NCBI GenBank assembly: GCA_965250105.1
Contig: OZ252290.1
Span: forward strand, 2,170,001 to 2,234,000
Origin: JBCBSK01 sp965250105
GTDB lineage: Bacteria > Pseudomonadota > Alphaproteobacteria > Rhizobiales > Tepidamorphaceae
DNA: 64,000 nucleotides
Reading direction: 5' to 3'
Of this stretch, positions 25,687-36,100 are shown piece after piece. The translations under genes and the position numbers were made by a program. Within the stretch, counting starts at the first letter, position 1. Each line of letters starts with the position of its first letter. The notes beneath the pieces were generated by a model that was not told where the DNA came from, did no database searches, and saw nothing but the letters and a program-made list of their open reading frames with translations.

Positions 25687-26220
25687 TCAGCCTGGCCGGG
25701 CGAGATGGCCGAACTCGGTGACCAGCGCTTCATAGACCTTGCGCTTGAAGGGCACGATGAGCTCCGGCAGGTCGGCCATGGCGACCCATTTCCAGGCGTC
25801 GAACTCGGCCTTATGGGTCCCGCCGCCGGGTGCCAGCACGTCGATTTCGGCGTCGCTGCCCTCAAATCTGAGCGCGAACCATTTCTGCTTCTGGCCGCGA
25901 TAGCGCCCTTTCCAGGCGACGCCAACGAGCTCGTCGGGCAGGTCATAGGTCAGCCAGTCCTGGGTCTCGGCGATCACCTCGACGCTCTTGATCGAGGTTT
26001 CCTCATAGAGTTCCCGCAAGGCGGCATCGCGCGGGGCCTCGCCGGCATCGATGCCGCCCTGCGGCATCTGCCACCAATGCCCGCGCCCTTCCGCATCACC
26101 CGGCGTGTCGAAGCGGTGGCCGACCCAGACATCGTGGCGGGCATTCAGTACCATCAGGCCGACGCAGGACCTGTAGGGCAGCGCATCCTTGTCGACCGGC
26201 TTCTTGTGTTTCTTCGACAT
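25687..26220 (-). CDS. rppH: RNA pyrophosphohydrolase RppH (Nudix)
   Basis: RppH removes pyrophosphate from the 5' end of mRNA and so triggers decay by RNase E. The 177-residue Nudix protein has LPYRSCVGLMVLNARHDVWVG (in parts), the RppH-typical WWQMPQGGI, and the full Nudix box GGIDAGEAPRDAALRELYEE with three metal-binding glutamates. RYRGQKQKWFALRF is also typical. It is the last gene of envC-ctpA-deacetylase-rppH, 10 bases after its neighbour, an order shared by many alphaproteobacteria. Confidence 0.95.
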   Translation of the reverse strand: MSKKHKKPVDKDALPYRSCVGLMVLNARHDVWVGHRFDTPGDAEGRGHWWQMPQGGIDAGEAPRDAALRELYEETSIKSVEVIAETQDWLTYDLPDELVGVAWKGRYRGQKQKWFALRFEGSDAEIDVLAPGGGTHKAEFDAWKWVAMADLPELIVPFKRKVYEALVTEFGHLARPG

Positions 26221-26230
26221 CCTCGCCCCC

Positions 26231-27400
26231 TCAGCTCGATCCGCGAAACACGATCGAGGTCAATGGCACCAGCGCGATGCCGCGTTCGTCCAGCCGGTCG
26301 GTCCAGGCCTCGAGCGCCTGGACACTGACCGGCAGCGCGCTGAGACTGCCCACGGCATAGCCCCGGTTCAGCGCGATCTCCTCCAGTTCCCGCAAGGCCC
26401 GGTCGATGTCGTCGCGGCGCGGCACGGCGTCGAGCACGACATCGGCGCGCGTCGCCGGCAGGCCGAGCCGATCGGAGATCGATTCGATCCGGCTCTGCGG
26501 CGCGGTGCCGTCGTCGAACATCAAGAGCCCGCGATCGCGGACCTCCTTCAGGACCGGCTCCAGCGCCCGCTCGGACGCGGAAAACCGCGCGCCCATATAG
26601 CTCGCGAGCCCGGTATAGCCCATGAACCGGCTCATTACCCAATGCAGCCGGTCGAGGTTCTGCCGCTCGGGCAGGTTGGACAGAAGCGTATGTGGCCCCG
26701 GATCATTGTCGGGATAGTCGAACGGCTCAAGCGGAACCTGCAGCATGATCTCATGGCCGTCCTGGGCTGCATTGGCGGCGATGCGCGGCAGGTCGCGGCC
26801 ATAGGGCGCGAAGGCCATGGTCACCCCGCCGGGCAGGCGGCGGATGGCGTCCTCGCTGGCCGAGACCGACAGCCCCATGCCGCCGAGCACGACGGCGATC
26901 TTCGGCTGGTCGGCGGCAAGGCCCGGCGCGCTGCGGGCATAATGACGGGCCGGGCTGCGGCCGTCGTCGGAAATGCGTGGCAGGGCGCCATGGGGGCCGC
27001 GTTCGGCGAGGCTCGGATCGGCGCTGGCGACCACGACCGGCTGGCCGGCGCGGCTGGCATCAATGATCAGCACGCTTCCGGGCGCGCGGGTATCGAGGGG
27101 CGCGCCCGCTTCGGGCACCTGGCGGATCCGCGCGCTGTCGCCATCGGCCGCTTGCGGATCGGTTCCATCGGCGGTGCCCTCGGATGTGGGATCGGTCGGA
27201 TCGGGCGGTGCGGTCAATTCGTCGAGCGAGACGACCGCCACGGGCTTGCCACCGAGCGGGTCGTCGACGAACAGGACCCAGCCCAGGACGACGGCGGCCA
27301 GAACGGCCAGGCCGCCGAGAATGACGTCCTTGACCGCGACCTTGGGCAGGGAAAGACCGAAGCCGCCGCGTTTCAGGCGCTTGCCCCCGCTGTCAGCCAT
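26231..27400 (-). CDS. Divergent polysaccharide deacetylase family protein (YibQ-like)
   Basis: The 389-residue protein has one N-terminal transmembrane segment (about residues 26-46), a Pro/Asp-rich low-complexity linker (about 55-100), and a periplasmic domain of the divergent polysaccharide deacetylase family: KIAVVLGGMGLSVSASEDAI, VTMAFAPYGRDL, GHEIMLQVPLEPFDYPDNDP and FDDGTAPQS. In E. coli the homologue YibQ lies behind envC. No deacetylation activity is established for the family. Canonical members read VIDDLG where this has VVLGGMG, so an acidic metal-binding residue looks to be missing. Start chosen at 27400 to place the basic region before the membrane segment. Confidence 0.85.
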   Translation of the reverse strand: MADSGGKRLKRGGFGLSLPKVAVKDVILGGLAVLAAVVLGWVLFVDDPLGGKPVAVVSLDELTAPPDPTDPTSEGTADGTDPQAADGDSARIRQVPEAGAPLDTRAPGSVLIIDASRAGQPVVVASADPSLAERGPHGALPRISDDGRSPARHYARSAPGLAADQPKIAVVLGGMGLSVSASEDAIRRLPGGVTMAFAPYGRDLPRIAANAAQDGHEIMLQVPLEPFDYPDNDPGPHTLLSNLPERQNLDRLHWVMSRFMGYTGLASYMGARFSASERALEPVLKEVRDRGLLMFDDGTAPQSRIESISDRLGLPATRADVVLDAVPRRDDIDRALRELEEIALNRGYAVGSLSALPVSVQALEAWTDRLDERGIALVPLTSIVFRGSS

Positions 27401-27593
27401 GCCGCATCTTTTCGAACCGCCCCGTTTCCCAAGCAAACACGCCCCGCGCCTGGCGTCCGCGACGCCCGACACGGGACGGTCATGTCACCAGAGGGGAAGC
27501 GACCCGGATTTGCCGTTTCTCGCCGGGCCCGCTCCGTCCGGTCCCCGGCGGCCGTGCCTCATGGCCGCGACGGGACCGCTACGCTCTCAACCG

Positions 27594-28925
27594 TCAGTTC
27601 GCGACCGCCGCGTTTTCCGGATCGGGCGGGAACATTTCGTGGGTCTCGGTGCCGCGCAACAACCCGATCGCGAATTGCAACTGATCGTCCTCGGTCTTTT
27701 CGCGCGGCACATAGGTCGACGAGCCCGAGTTTTCCTCCTCGCCGTCCTCGGCGTTCAGATGGCCGGGCAGGCCGGCTTCGCCATTATTGACATCGGCGCC
27801 CTGCAGTTCCTCGGGAACGGTCTGCTGGATGATGATGTCGGGCGTGATGCCCTGTGCCTGGATCGAATTGCCCGACGGCGTGTAGTAGCGCGCCGTGGTC
27901 AGCTTGAGCGCGCCATTGGAGCCGCCGAGCGGGATCATGGTCTGCACCGAGGCCTTGCCGAAGGACTGCGAGCCGACCACGGTCGCGCGCCGATGATCCT
28001 GCAGCGCGCCGGCGACGATCTCGGATGCCGAGGCCGACCCGCCATTGATCAGGATGACCAGATCATCGCCGCGCAACAGATCGCCGGGCCGTGCATTGCG
28101 GCGCTCGATCTGTTCGGGCTCGCGGCCGCGGGTCGAGACGATCTCGCCGCGGTCGAGGAAGGCGTCGGACACCGCCACCGCCTGGTCGAGCAGGCCGCCG
28201 GGATTGTTGCGCAGGTCGATGACGAAACCTTCGAGATCGCCGCCGGCATCGTCGCGCAACGTGTCGAGCGCGCGGCGCAGATCGTTCTCGGTCTGCGACG
28301 AGAAGCTGGTGATGCGGACATAGCCGATATCGTCGTCAAGGAGTTCTGAGCGCACCGAGCGGATGCGGATCGTGTCGCGGGTCACCGCAATGGTCAGCGG
28401 GTCGAGATCGCCGCGCTGGACGCGCAGTTCGATGTCGGAACCGACCTCGCCGCGCATCAGATTGACCGCCTCGGTCAGGGTCTTGCCCTGCACGCTCTCG
28501 CCGTCGAGATGGGTGATGACGTCGCCGGCCATGATGCCGGCGCGCGAGGCCGGCGTGTCGTCGATCGGGGCGATCACCTTGACGAAGCCGTCTTCCATGG
28601 TGACCTCGATGCCGAGCCCGCCGAACTCGCCGCTCGTCTGTTCCAGCATCTCGCGATATTCGGTTTCGCTGAGATAGCTCGAATGCGGATCGAGCGTCGA
28701 CAGCATGCCGGTGATCGCGCCTTCGATCAGCTCGTTGTCGAGCGGTGCCTCGACATAGGATGACCGGACGCGCTCGAACACGCTGCCGAACAGGTCGAGC
28801 TGTTCATAGGCGTCGCGGTTCGACGCATTGGCCAGAGAGCCGCTGAACACGCCCGGCATGCCGGTGATCATGGTCACGGCGGCGCCCATCGCGGCACCCA
28901 TCAGAAGCATCGACGCTTTGCGCAT
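27594..28925 (-). CDS. ctpA: Carboxy-terminal processing protease (S41 family)
   Basis: CtpA is a periplasmic serine protease that trims or degrades envelope proteins, often peptidoglycan hydrolases. The 443-residue protein has a signal sequence or anchor (MRKASMLLMGAAMGAAVTMI), an N-terminal helical part (FERVRSSYVEAPLDNELIEG), a PDZ domain (GLGIEVTMEDGFVKVIAPID and AGIMAGDVITHLDGESV), and the S41 catalytic Ser/Lys pair in INGGSASASEIVAGAL (near residue 297) and SFGKASVQT (near 322). The C-terminal tail is acidic. It follows envC by two bases; co-encoding of a peptidase and an EnvC-type factor fits control of cell-wall hydrolysis. Confidence 0.95.
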   Translation of the reverse strand: MRKASMLLMGAAMGAAVTMITGMPGVFSGSLANASNRDAYEQLDLFGSVFERVRSSYVEAPLDNELIEGAITGMLSTLDPHSSYLSETEYREMLEQTSGEFGGLGIEVTMEDGFVKVIAPIDDTPASRAGIMAGDVITHLDGESVQGKTLTEAVNLMRGEVGSDIELRVQRGDLDPLTIAVTRDTIRIRSVRSELLDDDIGYVRITSFSSQTENDLRRALDTLRDDAGGDLEGFVIDLRNNPGGLLDQAVAVSDAFLDRGEIVSTRGREPEQIERRNARPGDLLRGDDLVILINGGSASASEIVAGALQDHRRATVVGSQSFGKASVQTMIPLGGSNGALKLTTARYYTPSGNSIQAQGITPDIIIQQTVPEELQGADVNNGEAGLPGHLNAEDGEEENSGSSTYVPREKTEDDQLQFAIGLLRGTETHEMFPPDPENAAVAN

Positions 28926-28927
28926 TC

Positions 28928-30253
28928 CTAATCCCTTCCCTGATCGTCCGCCCACCACGGGGCGGGATCTATCGGCTGGCCGTCGTCACGGAATTCCACA
29001 TAAAGCACGGGCTGCGCCTGGCCGATCGCCGTCACGCTGGCGCTGGCGATCGCCGGTTGACCCATCTGTCCAACAGGTTCGCCGGCCAGAACGAACTGAC
29101 CCAGTGACACCGATATGGTGTCCATGCCGGCAAGCACCAAATGATATCCATCGCCGGCGTCCATGATCAAGAGTTGACCATAGGAGCGGAACGGCCCGGA
29201 ATACACAACCCATCCGTCGGCCGGAGCGATGACCTGGGCGCCGGACCGGGCGCCGATCGACAGGCCGCTGGCCGTGCCGCCGATGCCGTCATCGCCGCCG
29301 AAGGACGTCAGCAGGACGCCCGAAACCGGCAGCGGCAGCCGCCCCCGGGCATCGTCGAAGGCGACCGCGGGGCGGATGCGCGACGGATCGTTGAGCGCTT
29401 CGGCGATTTCGCGTTCGCTGAGCCCGCGCGGACCCGACAAGCGCTCGGTTTCGGCATCGAGTTCGGCGATGAGATCGCGCAAGGAGGCGGCGCGGGCGGC
29501 GAGCAGTTCGGCATTGCGCCGCGCGGTGTCGAGATCGCTGCGCGCGGTCGCCTCGGCGCGCTGTTTCGCCGCGATCAGCGTGTCGAGCTGAGTGCGCTCG
29601 CTGGCGAGGCCCTCGGCCTGTAGGGCGAGCCGTTCACGTTCGGTCAAAATCTCGCGACGCAGCGCGATCAGTTCCGACAGGTCGCGCGACAGGGTGTCGG
29701 CCTCGTGGCGGACGCCGGGAAACACCGCGCCGACCAGCATGGCGCTGCGCACCGCCGACAGCGCGTCATCGGGGCGCACCAGGACGGCGGGCGGCGGATT
29801 GCGTCCGAGCCGCTGCAGCGCGGCCAGGAGATCGGTCAGGACGACGCGCCGATCGGCCAGGCGCTCGGTCAGTTCGGTCTGGCGCAGGCCCAGCGTATCG
29901 AGCCGCGCTTCGGCGCGAACGATGCCGTCCTCATAGGCCCGGATCGCGGCCGCTGTGTCGATCAGCCGCGCATTGAGCTCGGCCCGGTCCTCGGCCAGGC
30001 TGGCGATCTCGCGTTCGAGTTCGAGCGCGCGCGCTTCCGTCTCGCGCAGCCCCTCATTGATCTCCATGAGTTCGAGATCGCGGCGTTCGCGCTCGCCAAC
30101 GGCACCCGACGCGTCCGCCTCGCCCGACGCGGATTGCGCGACGGCCGATACCGGCGACAGGACGGGCTGCGCCAGCACGACGGCCAGCACCAGCGCCGCC
30201 ACGCAGCCGGGCGGGCCGAAAAAAGATCGCAGCTTATATGTGTGTCGCGTCAT
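28928..30253 (-). CDS. envC: Murein hydrolase activator, EnvC/LytM family
   Basis: EnvC activates amidases that split septal peptidoglycan. The 441-residue exported protein has a signal peptide (about residues 10-40), a long coiled coil from about 50 to 290 (ELMEINEGLRETEARALELE, TLIAAKQRAEATARSDLDTA), and a C-terminal LytM domain (about 325-425). The LytM zinc ligands are not all present: GLSIGARSGAQVIAPADGW lacks the H-x-D pattern and DGYHLVLAGMD lacks the HxH pair, so the domain is a regulator, not an enzyme, as in E. coli EnvC. I chose ATG 30253; an earlier start would bury the signal peptide. Confidence 0.92.
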   Translation of the reverse strand: MTRHTYKLRSFFGPPGCVAALVLAVVLAQPVLSPVSAVAQSASGEADASGAVGERERRDLELMEINEGLRETEARALELEREIASLAEDRAELNARLIDTAAAIRAYEDGIVRAEARLDTLGLRQTELTERLADRRVVLTDLLAALQRLGRNPPPAVLVRPDDALSAVRSAMLVGAVFPGVRHEADTLSRDLSELIALRREILTERERLALQAEGLASERTQLDTLIAAKQRAEATARSDLDTARRNAELLAARAASLRDLIAELDAETERLSGPRGLSEREIAEALNDPSRIRPAVAFDDARGRLPLPVSGVLLTSFGGDDGIGGTASGLSIGARSGAQVIAPADGWVVYSGPFRSYGQLLIMDAGDGYHLVLAGMDTISVSLGQFVLAGEPVGQMGQPAIASASVTAIGQAQPVLYVEFRDDGQPIDPAPWWADDQGRD

Positions 30254-30625
30254 GCGCGCCGATCTTACGGCTCCGTCCGTTAACGGTTCATCAACCATGA
30301 AACAGCCGCCGATCATGGCGGGTTTCGACGGATCGATGCCTTGGAAATGCGGCGTCAGCATGGAGCAAGCGGTGACAGCGCGCGCGAGACCAGGCGGCGA
30401 CCGGTCGCATTCCTGTCATCCGGCCGTTCCTATTGTCTTCCGCGCGCGCATATAGTTGAACGGTTCTAGGTCATCGCGACCTCGGTGACATGACCCGAGC
30501 CCGCGTCATGGCCCATGTTCTGGTCGGGTGGCGGTGATTTTGCCGCGTTCGGGCCTCGGCGGAGCCGTTCCCGGCCATCTCGCCCGGGTCGTGTCCAATC
30601 TGGGCCGTTTCCAAGGAGAGCGATC
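30254..30625. other. Divergent intergenic region envC / molybdenum hydroxylase
   Basis: This 372-base gap separates two divergent genes and must hold both promoters. It contains a near-match to a CtrA box at 30280-30295 and a six-base inverted repeat GGTCAT (30469-30474) / ATGACC (30490-30495). I see no convincing gene or RNA in it. Confidence 0.5.
30280..30295 (-). promoter_or_regulatory. Near-match CtrA box ahead of envC
   Basis: TTAA (30280-30283), seven bases, TCAAC (30291-30295): one mismatch from the CtrA consensus TTAA-N7-TTAAC on either strand. It lies 26 bases upstream of the envC start. EnvC acts at division, which fits cell-cycle control, but a one-mismatch site occurs often by chance. 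Confidence 0.35.
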
Positions 30626-32926
30626 ATGAAGTTTGGCGTCGGAGCCTCCATCACGCGCGTCGAGGATCCCGCTCTGCTGCGCGGCGAAGGGCAATACACC
30701 AACGACCTGGCGCCGCCGGACGCGGCCCGCATGGTCATGCTGCGCGCGCCCTTCGCCCATGGCCGCTTCTCGCTGTCGGGCCTTGATGAAGCGCGCGCCA
30801 TGCCGGGCGTGCTGGCCGTCCTGACCGCCGAGGATGTCGCCGATCTCGGCGCGCTGCCTTGTCTCGTGCCGGTCAAGGAACGGTCCGGCGACCAGATGAC
30901 CGTCTATCCGAACCCGGTCCTGCCGACCGACCGGGTGCGCCATGTCGGCGAGGCGGTCGCCGCGGTCGTCGCCGAGACCGAGGCCGAGGCACGCGATGCG
31001 GCCGAGGCGATCGGCATCGATTTCGAGGAAGCCGGTGTCGCCGTCGATCTCGAACAGGCGCTGTCGGACGATGCGCCGCTGCTCTATCCCGAACATGGCT
31101 CGAACATGGCCTTCGACTGGGAACTCGGCGACCGGGCGGCGCTGGAGGCCGCCTTCGCCGATGCCGCGCGCGTGGTCGAGTTGAAGCTCGTCAACAACCG
31201 GGTGGTGACCAATTACCTCGAACCGCGTGGCGCGGTGGCGCGCTATGATGCCGATCAGGATCGCTACACGCTGATCGCCGGCTCGCAAGGCGCGCATCTG
31301 TTGCGCAACCTCCTCGCCGACCGGATCCTCGACATAGCGCGCGACCAGATCCATGTCCGGACGCCCGATACTGGCGGCGGTTTCGGCACCAAGTTCTTCA
31401 TGTATCGGGAATATCCGCTGGCGCTGGTGGCGGCACGGCTGACCGGGCGCGCGGTGTCCTGGTGCGGCGACCGCAGCGAGCATTTCCTCGGCGATTATCA
31501 GGGCCGCGACCATGTCTCGACCGTTCGTCTGGCGCTCGACGCGAAAGGCCGCTTCCTGGCGCTCGATGTCGACACGCTGGCCAATCTCGGCGCCTATGCC
31601 TCGCAGCTCGGCCCATTCATTCCCACCAATGGCTCCTTCATGCTGCCCGGCGTCTACGATATCCCCGTCGTCTATGGCCGGGTGCGCGGCGTCTACACCA
31701 ATACCGTGCCGCTCGACGCCTATCGCGGCGCCGGCCGGCCGGAAGCCGCCTATCTGATCGAGCGGCTGGTCGACAAGGCGGCCCGCGAGATCGGCGTCAA
31801 GCCGGAGCAATTGCGCAAGCGCAACTTCATCAAGCCGCGCGCCATGCCCTATGAGACCGGCACGGGCCGGGTCTACGACACCGGCGATTTCGCCGGCCAC
31901 ATGGCGCGCGCCATGGAACTGGCCGACTGGTCGGGCTTCCGCCGCCGCATGACCGCCAGCAGGAAGGCGGGCAAGCTGCGCGGCATCGGCATGGCGACCT
32001 ATATCGAAGCCTGTTCCGGCGGCGGGGCGGAACGCGCCGTGGTGACGCTCGACGGCGATGGCGGCGTCACGGTGCTGATCGGCTCGCAGTCGACCGGCCA
32101 GGGCCATGCCACGGCCTATGCCCAGCTCGTCTCGGAACATCTCAGCCTGCCGCTCGACAAGGTTTCCGTGGTCCAGGGCGATACCGACCGGATCGCCACG
32201 GGCTCCGGCACCGGCGGATCGCGCTCGATTCCAGTCGGTGGCGCGTCGGTCGCCGGCGCCAGCCGTAGCCTGGCCGAGCGCATCCGCGAGCTGGCCGCCG
32301 ACCGTCTCGAAGCGGCCGCCCAGGATCTCGAACTGATCGATGGCGTGGTGCGCATCGCCGGCACCGACCGGCAGGTGACGCTCGGCGAGATCGCCGCCGC
32401 CGAACCTGGCGCCAGCCTGTCGGCGGAAGATGCCTGGACGCCGCCGGCGGCGACCTATCCCAACGGCACCCATATCGCCGAGGTCGAGATCGACCGTGAT
32501 ACCGGCGCCGTCGCGACGGTCGGCTATTGGGTGGTCGACGATTTCGGCGTCACGCTCAATCCGATCCTGCTGCTCGGCCAGATCCATGGCGGCATCGCGC
32601 AGGGCCTCGGCCAGGCGCTGCTCGAACGCACGGTGCATGATCCCGCGACCGGCCAGCTTCTCACCGCGAGCTTCCAGGACTACTGCATGCCGCGCGCCGA
32701 CGACATGCCGCCCGACATCGTCTTCGAGACCCGCAACATTCCCTGCGCCACCAATGTGCTCGGCATGAAGGGGGCGGGCGAGGCCGGCGCGATCGGCGCG
32801 TCGCCGGCCGCGATTAATGCCGTGGTCGACGCGCTGCACCGCGCCTATGGGGTGACCCATATCGACATGCCGGCGACCCAGGAATCCGTCTGGCGGGCGA
32901 TCCGCGACGCCGAAGCGGCCGCCTGA
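30626..32926 (+). CDS. Molybdenum hydroxylase large subunit (CO dehydrogenase form II / xanthine dehydrogenase family)
   Basis: The 766-residue protein is the molybdopterin-cytosine-dinucleotide subunit of the xanthine oxidase family: ITRVEDPALLRGEGQYTND at the N terminus, TPDTGGGFGTKFFMYREYPL (two parts), the active-site loop AYRGAGRPEAAY at residues 365-376, and the catalytic base E719 in GAGEAGAIGASPAAINA. The loop is of the AYRGAGR type (form II, function mostly unknown), not the AYRCSFR of true CO dehydrogenase. The FAD and 2Fe-2S subunits normally encoded beside it are missing, as are cofactor genes. AAGGAGAG lies 7 bases before ATG 30626. Substrate unknown. Confidence 0.9.
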   Translation: MKFGVGASITRVEDPALLRGEGQYTNDLAPPDAARMVMLRAPFAHGRFSLSGLDEARAMPGVLAVLTAEDVADLGALPCLVPVKERSGDQMTVYPNPVLPTDRVRHVGEAVAAVVAETEAEARDAAEAIGIDFEEAGVAVDLEQALSDDAPLLYPEHGSNMAFDWELGDRAALEAAFADAARVVELKLVNNRVVTNYLEPRGAVARYDADQDRYTLIAGSQGAHLLRNLLADRILDIARDQIHVRTPDTGGGFGTKFFMYREYPLALVAARLTGRAVSWCGDRSEHFLGDYQGRDHVSTVRLALDAKGRFLALDVDTLANLGAYASQLGPFIPTNGSFMLPGVYDIPVVYGRVRGVYTNTVPLDAYRGAGRPEAAYLIERLVDKAAREIGVKPEQLRKRNFIKPRAMPYETGTGRVYDTGDFAGHMARAMELADWSGFRRRMTASRKAGKLRGIGMATYIEACSGGGAERAVVTLDGDGGVTVLIGSQSTGQGHATAYAQLVSEHLSLPLDKVSVVQGDTDRIATGSGTGGSRSIPVGGASVAGASRSLAERIRELAADRLEAAAQDLELIDGVVRIAGTDRQVTLGEIAAAEPGASLSAEDAWTPPAATYPNGTHIAEVEIDRDTGAVATVGYWVVDDFGVTLNPILLLGQIHGGIAQGLGQALLERTVHDPATGQLLTASFQDYCMPRADDMPPDIVFETRNIPCATNVLGMKGAGEAGAIGASPAAINAVVDALHRAYGVTHIDMPATQESVWRAIRDAEAAA

Positions 32927-33123
32927 CATCCGACCTCCCGACGAAGCGTCACGCCGCCGTTATCGAACCTGGCCACCTTGCGGCTCGACAGGCTTGGTGT
33001 TTTCACCGAGACTGCAACCAAAACAGACGTTTCGGCGCGTGGCGATCGCGTGAAAATCGCTTCCGACGCGGCACGAGAGACGGGCCGGGATCGGGGCAGG
33101 ACACGTCGGGATCGATCATTCGG

Positions 33124-33154
33124 CCGCGTTCGAGGCAGATATCATCGAACGCGG
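33124..33154 (+). promoter_or_regulatory. Inverted repeat in the leader of glutamate dehydrogenase
   Basis: CCGCGTTCGA (33124-33133) and TCGAACGCGG (33145-33154) are perfect inverted repeats 11 bases apart, 28 bases before the start codon. It could be a regulator-binding site or a leader hairpin; the sequence alone does not decide. Confidence 0.4.
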
Positions 33155-33182
33155 AAGGCCGGGTGATTAAGGGGAGGATCGG

Positions 33183-36100
33183 ATGCTGCAATTGGACGAG
33201 GACCGCCGCAAGCGGCTGATCGAACAGGCCGTGGCCGCGCTGCCGTCGGACAATGAAGCCGATCTTCTGGCCGATTACACCCGCATCCTGTTCGCCTATG
33301 GCGCGCAGGAGGACCTCGAAGCCTACAGCCCCGCCGATCTCGCGGCCATCGCCGCCGACAGCTTCGCCTTTTCGCGCGAACGTCTCGCCGGCGTGCACAA
33401 GCTGCGCGTCGTCAATCCCGATCCGGAGATGAGTGGGTCGGCGCGCGCCGATGTCACCGTCATCGAATGCGTCAACGACAATATGCCGTTCCTGCTCGAT
33501 TCGGTTCTCGCCGAACTGGCCGAGATCGGCGTCGACATCAAGCTCGTCCTGCATCCGATCGAGGCCGTCGCGCGCGATGCCGCCGGCATGCGCATCGCGC
33601 TGTTCGAGGAGGCCGACGAGGCCGGCAAGGGCGCGCTCGAGGAAAGCGTCATTCACATCCACATCGCGCGGATCGATTCCGATCTCAGGCGCAAGGAACT
33701 GCACGGCGCGCTCGACCGGGTGTTCCTCGACGTGCGTCGCTGCGTCGACGACTGGACGGCGATGCGCGACCGGTTGAACGCCGCGATCGACGACTACCGC
33801 ACCACCCCGCCGCCGATCGCCGAGGAGGAAATCTCCGAAGCGATCGCCTTCCTGGAATGGATCGCCGACGACAATTTCATCCTGCTCGGCATGCGCAATT
33901 ACGCCTTTGTCGGTACGGATGCCGACGGCCGGCTCGAACGGGTCGAGGACAGCAATGGCGCGGGTCTCGGCCTGCTGCGCGATCCGGAAGTGAAGGTCCT
34001 GCGGCGCGGCCGCGAATTCGTCACCTATACGCCGGAACTGCGCGAATTCCTGATGCTGCCGGTGCCGTTGATCGTCACCAAGGCGAACGTCAAGTCGACG
34101 GTGCATCGCCGCGCCCATCTGGACTATATTGGCGCCAAGACCTTCGACACGACCGGCAAGCTGGTCGGCGAGTTGCGCATCGTCGGCCTGTTCACCGCCG
34201 GCGCCTATAACCGCTCCGTCAAGTCGATCCCGCTCCTGCGGCGCAAGGCCGCGCTGACCATGGAGCAGTCAGGCTACGACCATGACAGCCATTCCGGCCG
34301 GCTGCTGCTCAACGTCTTGGAGCAGTTCCCGCGCGACGAACTGATCCAGATCGACCAGGACACGCTGACCGACTGGGCACAGGAGATCATGCTCCTGAGC
34401 GAGCGGCCGCGCATCCGGGTGCTGGCCCGCGCCGACCGGTTCGATCGCTTCGTCTCCGTCCTCGTCTTCGTGCCGCGCGACCGCTACAACACCGCGAGCC
34501 GCATCGCTATCGGCGACTATCTCGCCAAGGAGTTCCACGGCCGGGTCTCGGCCTTCTACCCGTCCTATCCGGAAGGCTCGCTGGCGCGCGTTCATTTCAT
34601 CATCGGCCGCTATGAGGGCGAGACGCCGGAACCGAGCCGGGCGGTGCTCGAAGCCCGGGTCGGCGATCTGGTGCGCACCTGGGACGACGGTCTCGAGGAT
34701 GCGCTGTCGGCCGAATTCGGCCCGCTCAAGGGCGGCGAGATCTTCGCCCGCTACCACCATGCCTTTCCGCCGGCCTATCAGGACACCTATTCCGGCGCCG
34801 AGACCCTGTCGGACATTCGCCGCATCGAAATGCTCGACGAGTTCCGACGCATCGCGATCGAGGTCTACCGGCCGAAATGGGATATGGGGCGCGATACGCG
34901 GTTCGCCCTGAAAGTGTTTCATCTCGGCCACTCGATCCCGCTGTCCGAGCGCGTGCCGATCCTGGAAAACATGGGTCTCCGGGTGATCAATGAGCGGTCG
35001 CACCGGCTCGATCGCAGGCTGGCCGACGGCAATAGCGAGCGCATCTCGATCCATGACATGACGCTCGAACGCGCCGACGGCCAATCGGTCGATCTCGACG
35101 AGATCGGCCAGCGGCTCGAAGCGGGCTTCATGGCGGTGATCCTCGGCAATGCCGAAAATGACGGCTTCAACGCCCTGCTCGTGCATGGCGGGCTCGGCTG
35201 GCGCGACATCGCCGTGCTCCGGACCTACGCCCGCTATCTGCGCCAGGCGCGGATCCCCTATTCGCAGGACTATCTCTGGGAAGCGCTCAACCGCAACGGC
35301 GCCATCGCCGCCCTGATGGTCGATCTGTTCCATACCCGGTTCACGCCGGCGACCCAGGAGGCGGATGCCCGCCAGACGGCCGAAGAAGACGTCGCGGGCA
35401 AGGTTCTGGCCGCGCTCGCCGATGTGCCGAGCCTCGACGATGACCGCATCATCCGGCGGTTTCTCAACGCGATCCGCGCGACGCTGCGCACCAACTATTT
35501 CCAGCTCGATAGTCATGGCCAGCCGCGCGGCGCGATCGCGGTGAAGATCCATTCCGCCGATATCGACGAATTGCCGTTGCCCCGGCCCTATGCCGAGATC
35601 TTCGTCTACAGCCCGCGCGTCGAGGGCGTGCATTTGAGATTTGGCCATATCGCGCGCGGCGGCTTGCGCTGGTCCGACCGGCCGCAGGACTTCCGCACCG
35701 AAGTGCTCGGTCTGGTCAAGGCGCAGCAGGTCAAGAACGCGGTCATCGTGCCGGTCGGGGCCAAGGGCGGCTTCGTGCCCAAGAGGCTGAAGCCGGGCTG
35801 GACCCGCGACGAGGTGCAGGAAGAGGGCATCGCCTCCTACAAGCTGTTCGTGTCGAGCCTTCTCGATCTGACCGACAATCTCGACGGCGACGCGGTGATC
35901 CTGCCGTCGAACGTCGTGCGCCATGACGGTGACGACCCCTATCTCGTGGTCGCCGCCGACAAGGGCACGGCCACCTTCTCCGACATCGCCAATGCGATCT
36001 CGGACGCGCGCGGGTTCTGGCTCAGCGACGCCTTTGCGTCGGGCGGATCGGCCGGCTACGACCACAAGAAGATGGGCATCACCGCGCGTGGCGCCTGGGA

